In this document: positions 20,092-31,235 of the stretch, in pieces
Layout: each line of letters begins with the position of its first letter
Position numbering within the stretch: the first letter of the stretch is position 1
Assembly: GCA_030068145.1 (NCBI GenBank)
Contig: JAPJBO010000012.1
Coordinates: 496,001-560,000 of the forward strand
DNA: 64,000 bases
Origin: Diplonema papillatum
Lineage: Eukaryota; Euglenozoa; Diplonemea; Diplonemida; Diplonemidae
Reading direction: 5' to 3'
Made by a program: the position numbers and the translations under genes
The notes under the pieces: generated by a model
Seen by the model: only the letters and a program-made list of their open reading frames with translations
Databases searched by the model: none
Told to the model about the DNA's origin: nothing

Positions 20092-21849
20092 CTCCGATCA
20101 TCGGCTGGCTGGCAATTTGTGACTGATTCATGATCGTAAGAAGCCGAGCGGAAGGAAGAGCCGGGGGGGGTGCAAAAACGTTGTACAACGTGTATCCCTC
20201 TTCCCACGGGTTCTCCAGAGGAACCTGAGAGTCTGTCTACAGGCAGGACAGCAATGTGGGCCAGCTGCTGTTCCAACCTCTCCCGCCGCACTCGGGACTA
20301 ACAAGACACGCGCACCAAGTTTTTAGCGTTATTTGTGGATTAGAAGGTCGGTACTTTAAACGGCCCTTTAGTGCGCACACAAAAGACAAGTCTCGTCCAT
20401 CAGGGCACTCAAAGCAGTCTCTCGCCGGCGTCGATACGGTAATCGATGCTGGAGGGAAGGGCCTTTCTTTGGAGGTGCTCACGCTCTCAAATTCGACGTT
20501 GACGCATGGCTCAGGATGACACTGGTAAGACCTGCACATGCAGCACAGTTTAGGCAGCTGCAGCTGCAAGCTGCACGACATTGTGGTCGACTGCTAACCG
20601 TGCTTGCTCTACTTTAAACTGCGTTCGCATCTGCAAGGCATCGCCGGCGGTAGGATAGAAAATAGCAGGGGAGAAACAAAGGAGGGGGACGAAAGAGCAG
20701 AAAGCAGACAAGCGAGGCTAGCAACATCGAGTTCGACCGTCCCTTCTTGTTCCAGCGCACCCTCTGCTGACAAAAAGGGCGAAATGACGAACGGGAGGGG
20801 AAGCGAGACTTCAATACTTTCGAACCGGTTCTGCGTGTCTGTGCGGGGTGAACGGTTGAGTCTGAGCCCCAGACAGCTGAAGAGACGCGCGTTCGCAAAT
20901 CGGAAATACGTCCAAGGCAGGTTAGCTTCCCTGCAGGATCTTCAGTTCAAGAGAGAAACATGTTTGCGTGGAACTTTGTGGGTTCAGAGTCTCCGGATGG
21001 ATCTCGTCCCCTATTGCAACACGTGGATTAGAGGCGTGGTTAAGATCCAGCCGCCTCTCCCCCTAACAAAACACATGAAACGTAGACAAAGCAGCACGTA
21101 TCGCTGATACGTCGAGAACTCTCTCCTCGGGCAACCCACTAAGATGCTGCTGCCAGTAAAACACGCAGAAACTCGATTACTAAGCTATCAGTCGGCTCGC
21201 CCCCTAACGAAGCAAAGGGCAAAAAATGTAGAATGGAAATGTGGAAACAAGGAACTGAGGCAACGACGAGGAAAGGAACAGTGACTTGCGTCACTACGTC
21301 GACGCAGATAGGCAGGATGACGGGCGAGCAGCAAGAAAGAGAGTGTGTGTGTGCGATATGGGATAAGTCATAATATCTGGTAAGCAGGACTGTGTCCAAG
21401 CTCAGCAGACCCACAAAGGGTAAAGGTTCATCTCGACAGCGGGACGGTGCCCATGAAAGATGCCGAGTGTGCGACGACTCATGACACAAGCAACAGCGGT
21501 TGTGTGAGGAAGAGTGAAGTCCTGTACCACGGTATGTTATTAGTCGGCTATATCGATCTTCTAAAACTAGCGTCTTCTACAAAAAATAAGTAATGATCAA
21601 GCGATCCAACGCAGGCGAACGAGCTCTAACACACAATCACGAAGAGTGAAAGAGGAGCAAGTGGACAGACAACGTTTGACGGCAAAAAAGTGCTGCCTCG
21701 TCGCTGTGTTGTCTTTCGCGTGAAACTCCTTTCATTGCAAGACTTGCGGCATTTTCCCCCCGCCAATAGTTCAGATGGCAATCCTGCCCCTACAGTGTTG
21801 TCCTGCCAACATTTCCGGAGTTGCGGGTGTGCACTGATAAACAACAACA
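20092..21849. other. Intergenic, no gene seen
   Basis: A plus-strand open frame of 167 codons (20604-21107) has no recognisable feature. The remainder shows short frames only. Confidence 0.4.
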
Positions 21850-21995
21850 GCGAAGATTATTGTTCTTCTCGTGTTCAGGGTTTAAACCTCTCCGGGGAAA
21901 GGGTTTCTTGTGTCAGCACTATTTTCGTTGGTTTTCTTTTCCTTTTCATGCAACCGTTGCTCCGGAAATGTTTCCTTCGGTACCAATGTAATTAA
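21850..21995 (+). repeat. Dispersed repeat E, copy 3
   Basis: Contains GTTCAGGGTTTAAACCTC, TTTCTTGTGTCAGCACT, CATGCAACCGTTGCTCCGG and AAATGTTTCC, matching 6352-6497 throughout and 330-440 over its 3' half. Confidence 0.75.
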
Positions 21996-22361
21996 GAAAA
22001 AGAACGGCAGACCATACTTGAACCTTGAACCCGTCAAAAAGAAATGCGCGGGACAAGGCGGAGAACTTGCTCGCCCCTCCACTGCATTTTTTGTTCAGAG
22101 CGAAAACTGGTATGAAACTCTAGGCAGTTAACTGAATGTCTCCAAATGTGTTCCTGGGTGTTCGCTTCTGCGCAGCGCCTGGGAAAGTCGCAGGCGGGTC
22201 AATTGAAACAAGCTCACGGCTGTTTTTGAAAGTGTCTCGAGTTTTCAGTAGCCGAGGCTCTTTTAGAGTTAGACTTCGCTTTTGTTGGTTCTGATTCTGG
22301 GAACAAAGGGGCAGTATGAAGGCTTGTAGTGATCTCTGTCAGGTGCCCTCTATCACACTAA

Positions 22362-22549
22362 GCCGGTCCATCCCTATCTCCTGGAACTGCGTCGAATTGC
22401 CTGCCGCTGTTCATTGTAGCGAATCGAGGTCCACCCCACGGTCTATCAGGTCCATCCCTATCCCCTGGAGCTGCATAGAATTGCCAGAAGCTGCATTCTT
22501 CTGGCTAACACAGTCTATCAGGAGGGGGTGGACCGGCTTACACACTTCT
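22362..22549. mobile_element. Family B MITE-like element, short form
   Basis: About 190 bp with inverted ends TAAGCCGGTCCATCCC and GGGTGGACCGGCTTA. It is internally made of two related halves (CTGGAACTGCGTCGAATTGC and CTGGAGCTGCATAGAATTGC). The flanks read CACAC on both sides, a possible 5-bp target duplication, though low in complexity. No coding capacity. Confidence 0.8.
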
Positions 22550-23204
22550 ACATTGGTGTAGGTACACTCTTTTTTTTCGGATAGGTCCAAGTACGATACC
22601 CCGCCAAGAATCCCAAGAAAGACTTCAGATTCTCGAGGAAAAAAAAGGAAAAGAATTTCTTTTGGAAAAAAAACGAGAGAAAAGATCACTTCAATGGGAG
22701 AAGATCAACCGGTGTACACGCGCGAGTACAGCTGTTTTAGGCTTGACAGCTGCAGCTGGAGGAAACAAATACCTTTTTTTCCAGCGATATCGCGTCTTCC
22801 TTACCTTTTTCATACTCATTTTTCGTCGACAGACACGGAACTGAACGGGGTGGGGGCGGGGAAACGGAGGGAGGTGTGGGAGAGTGAGGAATACTAAACT
22901 AAAACACAATAGACTTTCCGCGATAGCAGTGGTTTGAAGTCCTGACTGCCGGTTTCGCGCCCTGGTGGGTCGGCCGTCCGCAAGGGAGGGAGGGTAGGCG
23001 CTGACGACATGCCATCTCCGCTTCCCCTGCGACAGAACTACTGTCTAAGCCAGCTCTAGCAGGCGGTGGGAGCAGAAAAGAAAAAGGTGGAAGAACTTAC
23101 CAACGCTAGTTCAGTCATAGAATGCAAGCAACTTGTTCAATAATCGTTAGTCGCGGTTGGCTTTTGCTGATACTACGAACGCACAACGAGAATAGGCAAA
23201 ATAC

Positions 23205-23410
23205 ACAGATAAACAAAATACTCGAGGGACTGCCTTGTGCTCATTTCGAAGGAGGCTAGAGGGGGAGAAAACAATACAACTACAAAGCGGGTCTTTTTTC
23301 GTTGAACGCTTACGCCCGCCACTAAACCCAGATTTACCTGTATTTCGTGTGGGCTACAGCACATTTACCTCCTTTGATCTATCGCAACTGGCAGTCTCCT
23401 CAAGCCCGGC
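23205..23410 (+). repeat. SINE-like repeat R1, copy 5
   Basis: The best-preserved copy on the left side: CAGATAAACAAAATACTCGA, GACTGCCTTGTGCTCATTTC, CGCCCGCCACTAAACCCAG, ATTTACCTCCTTTGATC and GGCAGTCTCCTCAAGC. The A-rich 3' end is replaced by unrelated sequence. Confidence 0.9.
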
Positions 23411-23446
23411 CGAAGCGAATGCGACGACCGATTGGCTTGCATTCTA

Positions 23447-23497
23447 TGTTTAGTCAACTAATCCCTGCAGTATTTGCATACTTTTAAGAAAAGAATG
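23447..23497. repeat. Dispersed repeat J, copy 2
   Basis: AGTCAACTAATCCCTGCAGT, then TTGCATACTTTTAAGAAAAG. Matches 14362-14412. Confidence 0.6.
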
Positions 23498-24111
23498 CCA
23501 CCATGCTGTTGCGCAGCGAAAGATTCACTCGAATAGACATATTGCAACAGAAGGTGGCACACCGTGCGGAATGCACGAGGGCAAGAAGACGAAATAATAA
23601 CTAAAACGGGAAGGGGAAAGAGAAAATGGTAGTTGTGTTGAAAATGAAAATGAGAAGATTGGTGCGCCAGGCCAGAAGTCGACAACCACACCGACCAGGC
23701 CGTGCATCGAAGCCCCGTGCAAGGAAGATCCCTGGCGCGCCCAGAACAACAAAGAGAAACCCCGCTTCGGCTTGTACTCGATTGTTTTCTGTTTTCTTCT
23801 CATTGTCGTACTACTTTGTGTGTAACACACATGAAATCCGCATCGTTGGAACTTTCGTTTGTTTTTGGAGGAGGGGGGTGAGAAAAATAACGAGTGGGAT
23901 AATCCACTAACCCTACTTTCCTTTCCTTGCTTTCTGTTTGAGGAATCGAGTGCAAGTGCAGCCCTGCATCATACAGAACTCTCGGCCTTGTGCGTGCTGA
24001 CGCATCATTGTGTGGCAGTATCGATGATAAACAAAGCCCACGACCTGTACAATGCAACGCAGCTCGCCGTGGTGGGTGCTGACGCGTATCACTTCGACGA
24101 GAACGCGACGA

Positions 24112-24774
24112 TCAGCTCTCCATCGAATCAGGGTCTGACGACATGCTGTCATCTTCGGTGTCGGAGTCGCACGACATGCTCTCGTCGAGCTGTGGGATAT
24201 CATAGCCTTCGGGGCACTTGGCACCGTGCCTCTGCAGCTCTAGACCCGCCCGCTTACTGCCTAGCATCCAGGCGATGACATAGGGCGTAAGCCTGCTGTT
24301 GCACATTGCGTTCACGTCAGCGCCGCGGGAGACAAAGAGATCTACGACCCTGCCGTACTCTGCACGCAGGGCGCGTGACCCGTGCCCAACAGCTTTCGTG
24401 ATTTCGTGCAAAGCGGTCGAGCCACTAAAGTTTACACACGTAACGTCGGCGTTGTATGAGAGAAGCAGGTCAATAGCTTGCGGGGATTTCGCAAGGGCCA
24501 GGGGCGTCGTATGGTATAGCTTGTCCACCGCGTTCGGGTTCGCGCCACTCGCTAGAAGGTACTGGACGACGTCCAGGTGGTTGTTCACCACCGCTTCGTG
24601 TAGCGCGTTAGAGCTCCTCATTCTGAACTTGACTCTTCTGTTTTCCTCTTGCTCAAGAGCGGCGGGGGGGTCGGGTGCGAAAGAGGGGGATTGGGGTATT
24701 AAACCTGTGTGATGGGCGGGCATAACTGCGTATCGTCGAGAATTCAATTCGTTCGAACTTTCGCTTCCTTGCAT
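24112..24774 (-). CDS. Small ankyrin-repeat protein
   Basis: 220 residues, intronless, from MQGSESSNELNS to DSMES. Residues 55-180 hold about four ankyrin repeats: NALHEAVVNNHLDVVQYLLA, TTPLALAKSPQAIDLLLSYN, STALHEITKAVGHG and RVVDLFVSRGADVNAMCNSR. The acidic Ser/Asp-rich tail (SCDSDTEDDSMSSDPDSMES) may be a casein-kinase-2 type phosphorylation region. Such proteins act as binding scaffolds; partner unknown. It is not a copy of the ankyrin gene at 8104-13798: repeat sequences and tails differ. Confidence 0.88.
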   Translation of the reverse strand: MQGSESSNELNSRRYAVMPAHHTGLIPQSPSFAPDPPAALEQEENRRVKFRMRSSNALHEAVVNNHLDVVQYLLASGANPNAVDKLYHTTPLALAKSPQAIDLLLSYNADVTCVNFSGSTALHEITKAVGHGSRALRAEYGRVVDLFVSRGADVNAMCNSRLTPYVIAWMLGSKRAGLELQRHGAKCPEGYDIPQLDESMSCDSDTEDDSMSSDPDSMES

Positions 24775-25829
24775 GCGAGGCTCGCTCTCTCTCGCTGGGG
24801 TGACCTGCTATCAAGGCGGCGCGGGGTTCGTGTCCCCGTTCCAGCTCGGTCAGTAGCCGCAGGCAACGCTCTGCGTTGGATGAGAGAAGCGGTGCGTCGT
24901 TCCGGCTTGGGTGGCTTGCTGGCTGGCTTGCTGACTGGCGTGTCCCATTGCGGCCGCCGAGGAAGAGAGAGAAATGGAGGACTTTTGGAAATTCTGGGTT
25001 GATTTCCCACTTGTTTTCACGTGCTTCTTTTTCAGGATGGGGATTCTCCTCCATCCTGAATCATCCAATCAACTCCTGCTGTCGGCATCTCTTGGCCTTT
25101 GCAATACGTTGGAGGGCGACCCGCAAAAGCACCGGATTCGGGTGCACACTTGGTGTGGTCCTCCTAGGAGTGTTTGGGTTTGTGGGCCCGGTTTGTATTG
25201 GGGGAAGAGTCTGTGTTTGTTATCCCCGTTACTTCAGCACATGCCGGCACCCCTTGATCTTGGAACTCTCAGGTTTCGCGGCGATTTTCGCCCTGTGGTT
25301 GTCTGATTACCGTAAGGATCGGAGCAAACAACGACAGCACAGCCTTCATCTCGTACTCCCCGAACTCAAGACAGAACCGCCCCAAGCAGAGCCGACCCGG
25401 TCAGTATGAGCATGCTGCTGGAGGAAGCATTCGCGTTGACTTCCCGTGTGTTGCTTGGCGTAGCCACGCCTTTCGGTGATCATTCACCCAGCGGTATTCT
25501 GAAGCCCGAGAAAAAAGCTCAAAGTCCGCGAGTTCTAGCATCGACGCCTGCCCGTTCTCTGTTCACTCCAAGTTAAGCAGCGGCTGCCGGCTTCTCCCGT
25601 GACACCTTTTTATTTGTAGTCGGTTTTTAGAGTTAAAGTTTTTTTTATGAATAAACTACAATGTAGAAGTGGGGAAAGTCTATTGGCACCTAAATAATTA
25701 CGCCAAGGTCGCGCACATCGTGCCAGCTGGAGCAGCCGACGGAATGGGCCGCTGTTGCCTTAGCGCTTTTATTTGAAGCGCCCGGCCCATCGGCCGCATC
25801 CCCTTCCGCAAGAGAGGCATTTGGAGCCT
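24775..25829. other. Intergenic, no gene seen
   Basis: Short open frames in several phases without domain character; nothing supported. Confidence 0.4.
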
Positions 25830-26069
25830 TCATATCTCCTCAAAATCGTCTTCGCTGCGCTTCCTCTTGAGTACTCTGGAATTGACAGCTTCTGCCGTTC
25901 TTTTCTCAGCAGCTTTTTCAGCCTTGGCGTCCCGTGCCCGCGCCAAGGCAGCAGCATGTGTCAATTTACTCTTTTCGATCACCGAGAGATCAGGTCGTCG
26001 AACGAAGCGAGGTGCTGTCTCGAGGTTGTAAAAGTGTGCCGCATTGAGCAGCAACCGCGCGCTTTCCAT
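25830..26069 (-). CDS. Small basic/acidic C-terminal frame, unknown
   Basis: 79 codons from ATG (MESARLLLNAAHFYNLETAP). It has an Ala/Lys/Glu-rich helix-forming stretch (ALARARDAKAEKAAEKRTAE) and ends with a nuclear-localisation-like LKRKRSEDDFEEI. It could be a stand-alone small protein or, more likely, the last exon of the gene whose upstream frame is 26133-26789: the region just before the ATG has an AG (GGGACAG) that could serve as a 3' splice site. Function unknown. Confidence 0.45.
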   Translation of the reverse strand: MESARLLLNAAHFYNLETAPRFVRRPDLSVIEKSKLTHAAALARARDAKAEKAAEKRTAEAVNSRVLKRKRSEDDFEEI

Positions 26070-26132
26070 CACCTCTCGAGGACTGTCCCTTTCTCGTTCT
26101 CCTGATCCCCTTCCCACCACGGGATGTTTTGT

Positions 26133-26789
26133 TCATCTCACGGGAGTGAGGATAGTACGCTGCCATCGATCTTTTTTTGTTCTTGACAAATTGCATTTCT
26201 TAGACACAAAAAGCTGGCTTCTTCTCCCACTGCACAACCGACTCGGCCGCCGCCGCTTCCCACGGCACAAGAGTGCCCCCAAAGCCGCGAGCGGCGTTAT
26301 TTGGGCGATCGCGGTCGAAACCGGAGCCAGCCCCGCGGGCGCAGGCAGCTTGATCGCCAGCCCACGCGGCTGGGTCCCTTTGCGCAGGAAAAGGTCCAGC
26401 GATTGATTGCCGACCATTTTCCAAACCGTGCGGCCAGCCTTCTCGCCTTCTTCGTCCGTGCTTGACAGCTCAGCGAGGGTCGACCCCCAGGCGTCCCTTA
26501 CCGACCCCCCGCAGTCATTCAGCGCCTTTCCTGACCAGCCGCTGAAAGCAGACAGCCACAGGAAAGACTGCAGCGAGGTCAGTCCCTTCTCGATGCGTCG
26601 CTTCATGTTTTCCGAGCAGTAGTCCGCGAGCCGCCCTTTCGCACTACCATCCATCTCAAGGACTATGAGGCCTTTCAACACCAGGAGTGCAGCTGAGGTG
26701 TCCTTGCTTCGCGTCAGCTCACGCACAGCAGCGTCCCATTCCACACCCTTCTGAAGCTGGCGGGCGAACAACAGGAGCTCGGGCTTCGT
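26133..26789 (-). CDS. Unrecognised exon, possibly joined to 25830-26069
   Basis: The open frame begins right after an in-frame TAG at 26790-26792 that doubles as an AG acceptor, so it looks like an internal or last exon: TKPELLLFARQLQKGVEW, VRELTRSKDTSAALLVLKGL, LTSLQSFLWLSAFSGWSG. It is helical in character; no ATG precedes the conserved-looking part. After about residue 180 it becomes Arg/Ser-rich and is probably intronic read-through. Family not recognised. Confidence 0.45.
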   Translation of the reverse strand, partial: TKPELLLFARQLQKGVEWDAAVRELTRSKDTSAALLVLKGLIVLEMDGSAKGRLADYCSENMKRRIEKGLTSLQSFLWLSAFSGWSGKALNDCGGSVRDAWGSTLAELSSTDEEGEKAGRTVWKMVGNQSLDLFLRKGTQPRGLAIKLPAPAGLAPVSTAIAQITPLAALGALLCRGKRRRPSRLCSGRRSQLFVSKKCNLSRTKKDRWQRTILTPVR

Positions 26790-28334
26790 CTAGAACACCG
26801 TACCCCAGGCTCCGAAGACGTGGCCTATGAGCCCCCGCGCTATAAATCTCTGTCTCAGCACATTCCCCGCCATTCTAGTAACTTTTTTTTCCCCTTCGGC
26901 TGAAGCGTGTTTTTGCAAGTTTGAAGATCGAAGGACCTTCCGCCAACTGCTTGATCTCCCTGTTGCATCAGCTTTGGGGTTGTGTGCGTTTCTCTAGCTC
27001 CCCTCAAAGCAGGCGATCGTCCTAATCCCTCTGATGTGTCTGGAAGCGATGACTCGTGTATTGCAGGTAAATGTTTCAGACGCCAGTGCAGAAAGCATCC
27101 CGCGCGTTCCAGGACGTTGGCGCTCTATTCGGGCAGCGAACGAGAAGGCATTGAAACAGCATCGTCTTTGTAGTTTGAACGAAAAGGCAAGGAAGCTGGT
27201 AGCAATAAGTTTGAGAAGAGAAGAAAAAAAACAGCACTCCACGAGAACATAGAACAGACAACAGACGGGAATGTTGCGGCGCGGAATCGACGAAAAGCTT
27301 TCAGCATTCACGTAGGAGACAACCCAACGCACTTCCCAGCCAGGTAGACCGCGACAGCTTCATCACCAACCGATTTAGTTTACTGTCGGCATCTGAGAGT
27401 GAATAGGTGTGGATCTCGACTGAATGTTGGAGTGGTAGCCTTCACGGGTAGCGAGAGACCACATAAACATGAAGCGGGGGGGGCGGCAGCCTTCCGGGAT
27501 GGTTTTCTCCGCTTCGGGTTGGGTTTCACAGTTTGGGTGAGGCCGGAGTGCCCTTCTTCTGTTATTTTTTGGTGGCTACCAGCAGACAGTTACCTGGTGA
27601 CTTTTCGGTTCGGCGCTACTACTACGTACTGGACCTCAAGGCTGGATTGAATGTTGCTTGTTGTGTTTGGACATCGCCGCCTTGCAACACCATGGGCAGA
27701 AGATCGACTGAGCCGGACGAACTCGGTAACGTAACCTCGCAACGGTACACTCGGGTGGCGAGAGTCCACATGAACAGAGGCCGGGGGCACATCCTGGGAT
27801 GGCTCACCGATTCGGTTCGTTTCGCAGTTTGCGCGTGGCCGGCAGTCCTCGTTTCTGCAGTCGCCCATCGGTCTACACCAGCTCCCATTTACATGGGTGA
27901 TTGGTCAAGCGATCGGCTCATAGTTGGCTGCATCGTGTATCACAAAGCCAGGCGTGCCCATGATTTCGTAGTCCATGCCGTGAAGTCGTTGGCGTGAGTA
28001 GGCTTGTCACACGCGTAGGAAGACGCGAACCCTTTGGCTTTGAAGCTTCGAATACCGGATAACCTTCGTGTGCCCAAACAGAAGAACTGTTGTTGCTGCT
28101 AGGAAATGCTTTTTGAGGAAGGGAGGTAGACCGACGCGGTTGCGAAAAGTGATGCAATGGGCGATGCCTGGGCCTGGGCCTGAGCTATGTAGCTCGAGCT
28201 GGCTTCGTGATACCAGCTGCCGACGCAAAACGTTTGCGCGGGCCTTGGCAGCACTCGAATGGTACGCCCGGCGTGCCCGCGCATTTTGCACCAAAAAGTG
28301 GCTGCTAGTCACGGTGGGTTACGGCTGGTTAGAT
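26790..28334. other. Intergenic; weak direct duplication
   Basis: Segments near 27440-27560 and 27740-27860 are related (GCGAGAGACCACATAAACAT and GCGAGAGTCCACATGAACAG, both followed by CGGGATGG- or TGGGATGG-type sequence), suggesting an old tandem duplication of about 300 bp. No gene is supported. Confidence 0.4.
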
Positions 28335-28450
28335 CGCAATGCGGGAGTGGGACCCCCTCAATGAGGGAGTGGAACCCCCTCAATGCGGGAGTGGCACTCC
28401 CGCAATGCGGGAGTGGCCACTCCCGCATTTTTCACTCCCGCATTGACTTA
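28335..28450. repeat. Cluster of CAATGCGGGAGTG motifs, direct and inverted
   Basis: Four direct copies of CAATGCGGGAGTGG (one as CAATGAGGGAGTGG) at about 22-bp spacing are interleaved with inverted CACTCCCGCATT copies, giving perfect palindromes such as CACTCCCGCAATGCGGGAGTG minus its last base. Related motifs recur at 28695-28770 and 34310-34480. Confidence 0.8.
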
Positions 28451-28694
28451 GTATATGGCTGCTGAAGTCCGGGGTGTACTGTTGCACTGTAGCACTACCG
28501 TGCTTCGGGAGGGGGTGATCCCAGCTCGACAGTGGAGTTCTCCAACAGATCATGTTCAGAAAGAAAATAAAGCACAACAAAGAAATCCCCTTCGTGTCTC
28601 GCTCAACCGACGGAGCACACAGGAGCCTTACTAATCCGCCCCTTTTGTGCCCAGACTCGCACCTCTTCTGACCGGGGATCGACCGCAGTGGCGG

Positions 28695-28770
28695 CTGTGC
28701 CACTCCCGCATTGAGGGAGTGAGGCCGACCGCACCAACGACCGCAAAACCACTCCCGCAATCCGGAGTGG
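28695..28770. repeat. Second cluster of CACTCCCGCA motifs
   Basis: GCCACTCCCGCATTGAGGGA and ACCACTCCCGCAATCCGGAG, each able to fold on itself. Same family as 28335-28450. Confidence 0.7.
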
Positions 28771-28844
28771 GAGTCCGAGGTGCTACACGTGACGGTACCA
28801 CCTCCCGGTCGCAAAAGGTTTGCATCTGACCCTGACTAGAACAA

Positions 28845-28930
28845 TTACTCGAAGGTCCCGCCTGGTGTTTATTATCGACGGGGGCAAGGGAGGAATCAAT
28901 ACAGCTGCAAAATAGGTCTTTGTTTTGTAG
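28845..28930 (+). repeat. SINE-like repeat R1, copy 6 (degenerate 5' half)
   Basis: ATTACTCGAAGGTCCCGCCT, then AATCAATACAGCTGCAAAAT and AGGTCTTTG follow the R1 order with many changes. Followed at 28945-29010 by the GTTGGCAGCGTACTAC segment also seen at 56005-56075. Confidence 0.55.
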
Positions 28931-29659
28931 TGGAAATGCTGTTGGTATGACGAATTACTAGTTGGCAGCGTACTACCGCAAGAGGTGAGTGCCGCCGAAG
29001 TGAACAAGTGCGTCAACAGCCGCACCTGCGGGTACAACAACAATAGACTTTAAGTGATTCGGGTTCTGCGTGCGTTTGTGGTTGTGTCCTTTGACCAGAG
29101 CCAACTCGTCTCACCTTTCAAGCGTTTTTGAAGTTTCGGCTGCAAGAGAGCTTTAGGGCACTCTGGCGAAAGAACCCAGAAGCTCTTGCTGCGTTTGGGG
29201 AGTCATTGGATGTGTTCCACAATAGGGAGGCCTCTGTGTATTTGACCCAAAGCAGCTGGCTAACCCAAAAAAGAGGGGGGGGGGGGCGGAAGAACAAAAA
29301 TATATATCCAGAGCACGGAACAAACCGAAACACAGAAATTGAAGACGACTCACCTCGCACGTTGGTTCACGACACGCACTAATCAGCGGCTTGGGGGGAA
29401 AGGAAGGCAGAGCAAGTTCGGTCTCGGGCCTAGGTTGGACCAGCGCCTCTTCGTACATCCGTGTACACACGCAATGCAGTCGGTTGACGTCACCCGTACG
29501 GTTTAACAGACACGGCGGATGGTGGGCTCAAACAACATCTGGCTTTGATGCCGCCGCGATCGGACTTGGCGGATGTAGAAGTGTCGGGAGTTTTGCGTCG
29601 CAGTTGACCGTTTGAACGAGCGTCGCTGTCCTTCCCCACTTGTGCGAAAAAGACAGGCA
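28931..29659. other. Intergenic, no gene seen
   Basis: Contains a G run near 29275-29288 and no supported coding frame. Confidence 0.4.
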
Positions 29660-29785
29660 CTTCGTATTGTTTGTGCGTGCCGGTTGATCGTTTTCCCACT
29701 TCCAGGTAAGGAATTCTGATCAACCATCAAACACGCTGCCTACGTCTTTTTAGAGTGAAAGTTCGCGTTTTTAGCCTGCACACAC
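29660..29785 (+). repeat. Dispersed repeat D, best copy
   Basis: GTGCGTGCCGGTTGATCG, TTTTCCCACTTCCAGGTAAG, GAATTCTGATCAACC, ACACGCTGCCTACGTC and TTTTTAGAGTGAAAGTTCGC. It contains CAGGTAAGG, a perfect splice-donor-like sequence. Matches 43945-44222 (plus) and 9056-9115 (minus). Confidence 0.8.
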
Positions 29786-30204
29786 AGCTCTATCTGCCAC
29801 TCTTCTTGCGTGTAAAAATGAGTTTTTGACCGAGGCTTTTCGTGTTACTATTAGGGTATGCGGTTTAGCGGAACCAATGTCCATGATTTCGTACATCGTC
29901 ACCATGGTCAAGTGCGAAAATGGTGGCAGGCAAAGCTGGTGAAGCGTTTCGGCAGGAAAGTGTCCACTCGTGAAATCGAAGGCAGAGTTCACAGAAGGAT
30001 GATGCCTGTTTCCCCCAGAGGAAGCGGACACGGAACACGACAACGAGAGCACTTACAACCGCGCAGGATGCTGCAGCTGCGACAAGAAGCAAGCAGACGA
30101 TGCACAGCAGAAGGTCAAGGCAGACCCTGAGACTAGCGGCAAAGCTATCAAAGGAGTGCAAGACAAGGCATCAACAGCTGAAGCAGGTCGAGGAGCTGCA
30201 GCGG
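29786..30204. other. Spacer, no gene seen
   Basis: No recognisable gene; 30180-30235 repeats near 30810-30850 (GAGCTGCAGCGGAAAGCCGA). Confidence 0.4.
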
Positions 30205-30830
30205 AAAGCCGAGACCGACTCCAAAGCAACTCTCAGAGCAGCACACGACGAAGCACTACTGCAGGATGCCGTCGTCTTCGTCTCGCGCGGTGGTTCGCGG
30301 GGCTTCCATTTCCTAGTCGTCGAGTTACGAGCGGGACGACGACGACGAAGCCAGCGGGTGCAGCAGCGACGCGGACTGCGAAGAAGCGATGTGCGACGAA
30401 GACAGGCGTACCGCGGACTGCACCGCACGGCGCGGCGGCGGCACGAACTCTCCGTCGAGGTTGGCCTCCTTCTGCAGGGCCCGCGCCGCCTGCGCAGAGG
30501 AGGGGTCGGGGTCGATGTGCCAGCAGAACGGGCAGCACACCGCTGGGAGCAAAGGCAAAGGAAGAAGGCTGCCTGGTGCACCCACGTCAGCGCCCGGGCC
30601 CAAGGCCACCATTCTGTTCGCCCGCGCGCACGCCTCGACCCTGCTCTCCTTCCCGCCTGCCCACCAGGGGCCTTCTCCGGGATGAAGTGCTCAACTATCG
30701 AGACTGCCCCGCGGGCTCGTTGGGGGCATGGGCAAGCCTTTTTGAGCCTGCTAACTCATGACCCAGACTGCGGCATATGACGCCACGTACTTGAACGACA
30801 TGAAAAACAGGTCGAGAAACTGCAGCGGAA
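30205..30830 (-). pseudogene. Truncated 3' copy of the four-helix membrane-protein gene
   Basis: Colinear with the C-terminal half of the gene at 31236-32039: the stretches VCCPFCWHIDPDP, NLDGEFVPPPRRAVQSAVRL and SSSHIASSQSAS are present but the frame is broken by small indels, and a block of about 80 bp (the third membrane helix region) is missing. Matching ends inside the sequence for NDMKQVN. It lies directly downstream of the parent in the same orientation. Confidence 0.85.
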
Positions 30831-31235
30831 AGCCGAGACCGACTCCAAAGCAAAGTTTCAGCCTCGCGAATACACTCCCCCTGCGCCGCAGTACACTGTG
30901 CTCTTGCTGCTTCAAGGTGTTCCTAAAGTGTTCGGGCAGGGAATTAGCTGCTGTTTACGAACTGCTGATATGCAGCTCCAGCTCTCTGCCGAACTAGCCT
31001 TGACCGACTATTGTAAGCCCTTGGAATGCGACTTTATGCCGTCAGTCTGGGGAGCCTTTATTCCGCTACCTCATTTGAACAGCACTGCTGGTGGCAAGCC
31101 CAATCAATAGGCCAGTCAATTTGCGTACGAAAAAGGCCTACATATGCCTGGACGTATGAAGGCTGAACCCATCATATTTGGAATGTTTGCACTCTTTGAA
31201 CGCAGATAACTCTCAAAGCAGCACATGACGAAGCA
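30831..31235. other. Spacer between gene and its broken copy
   Basis: A direct repeat of the gene's 3' flank (CAAAGCAGCACATGACGAAG near 31213, GAGCAGCACACGACGAAG near 30236) marks the duplication unit. Otherwise nothing is seen. Confidence 0.5.

Larger units (their letters stand above)
22550..24111. other. Intergenic with R1 and J repeats
   Basis: Apart from R1 (23205-23410) and J (23447-23497) nothing is supported; A- and T-rich runs occur near 22640-22680 and 22775. Confidence 0.4.
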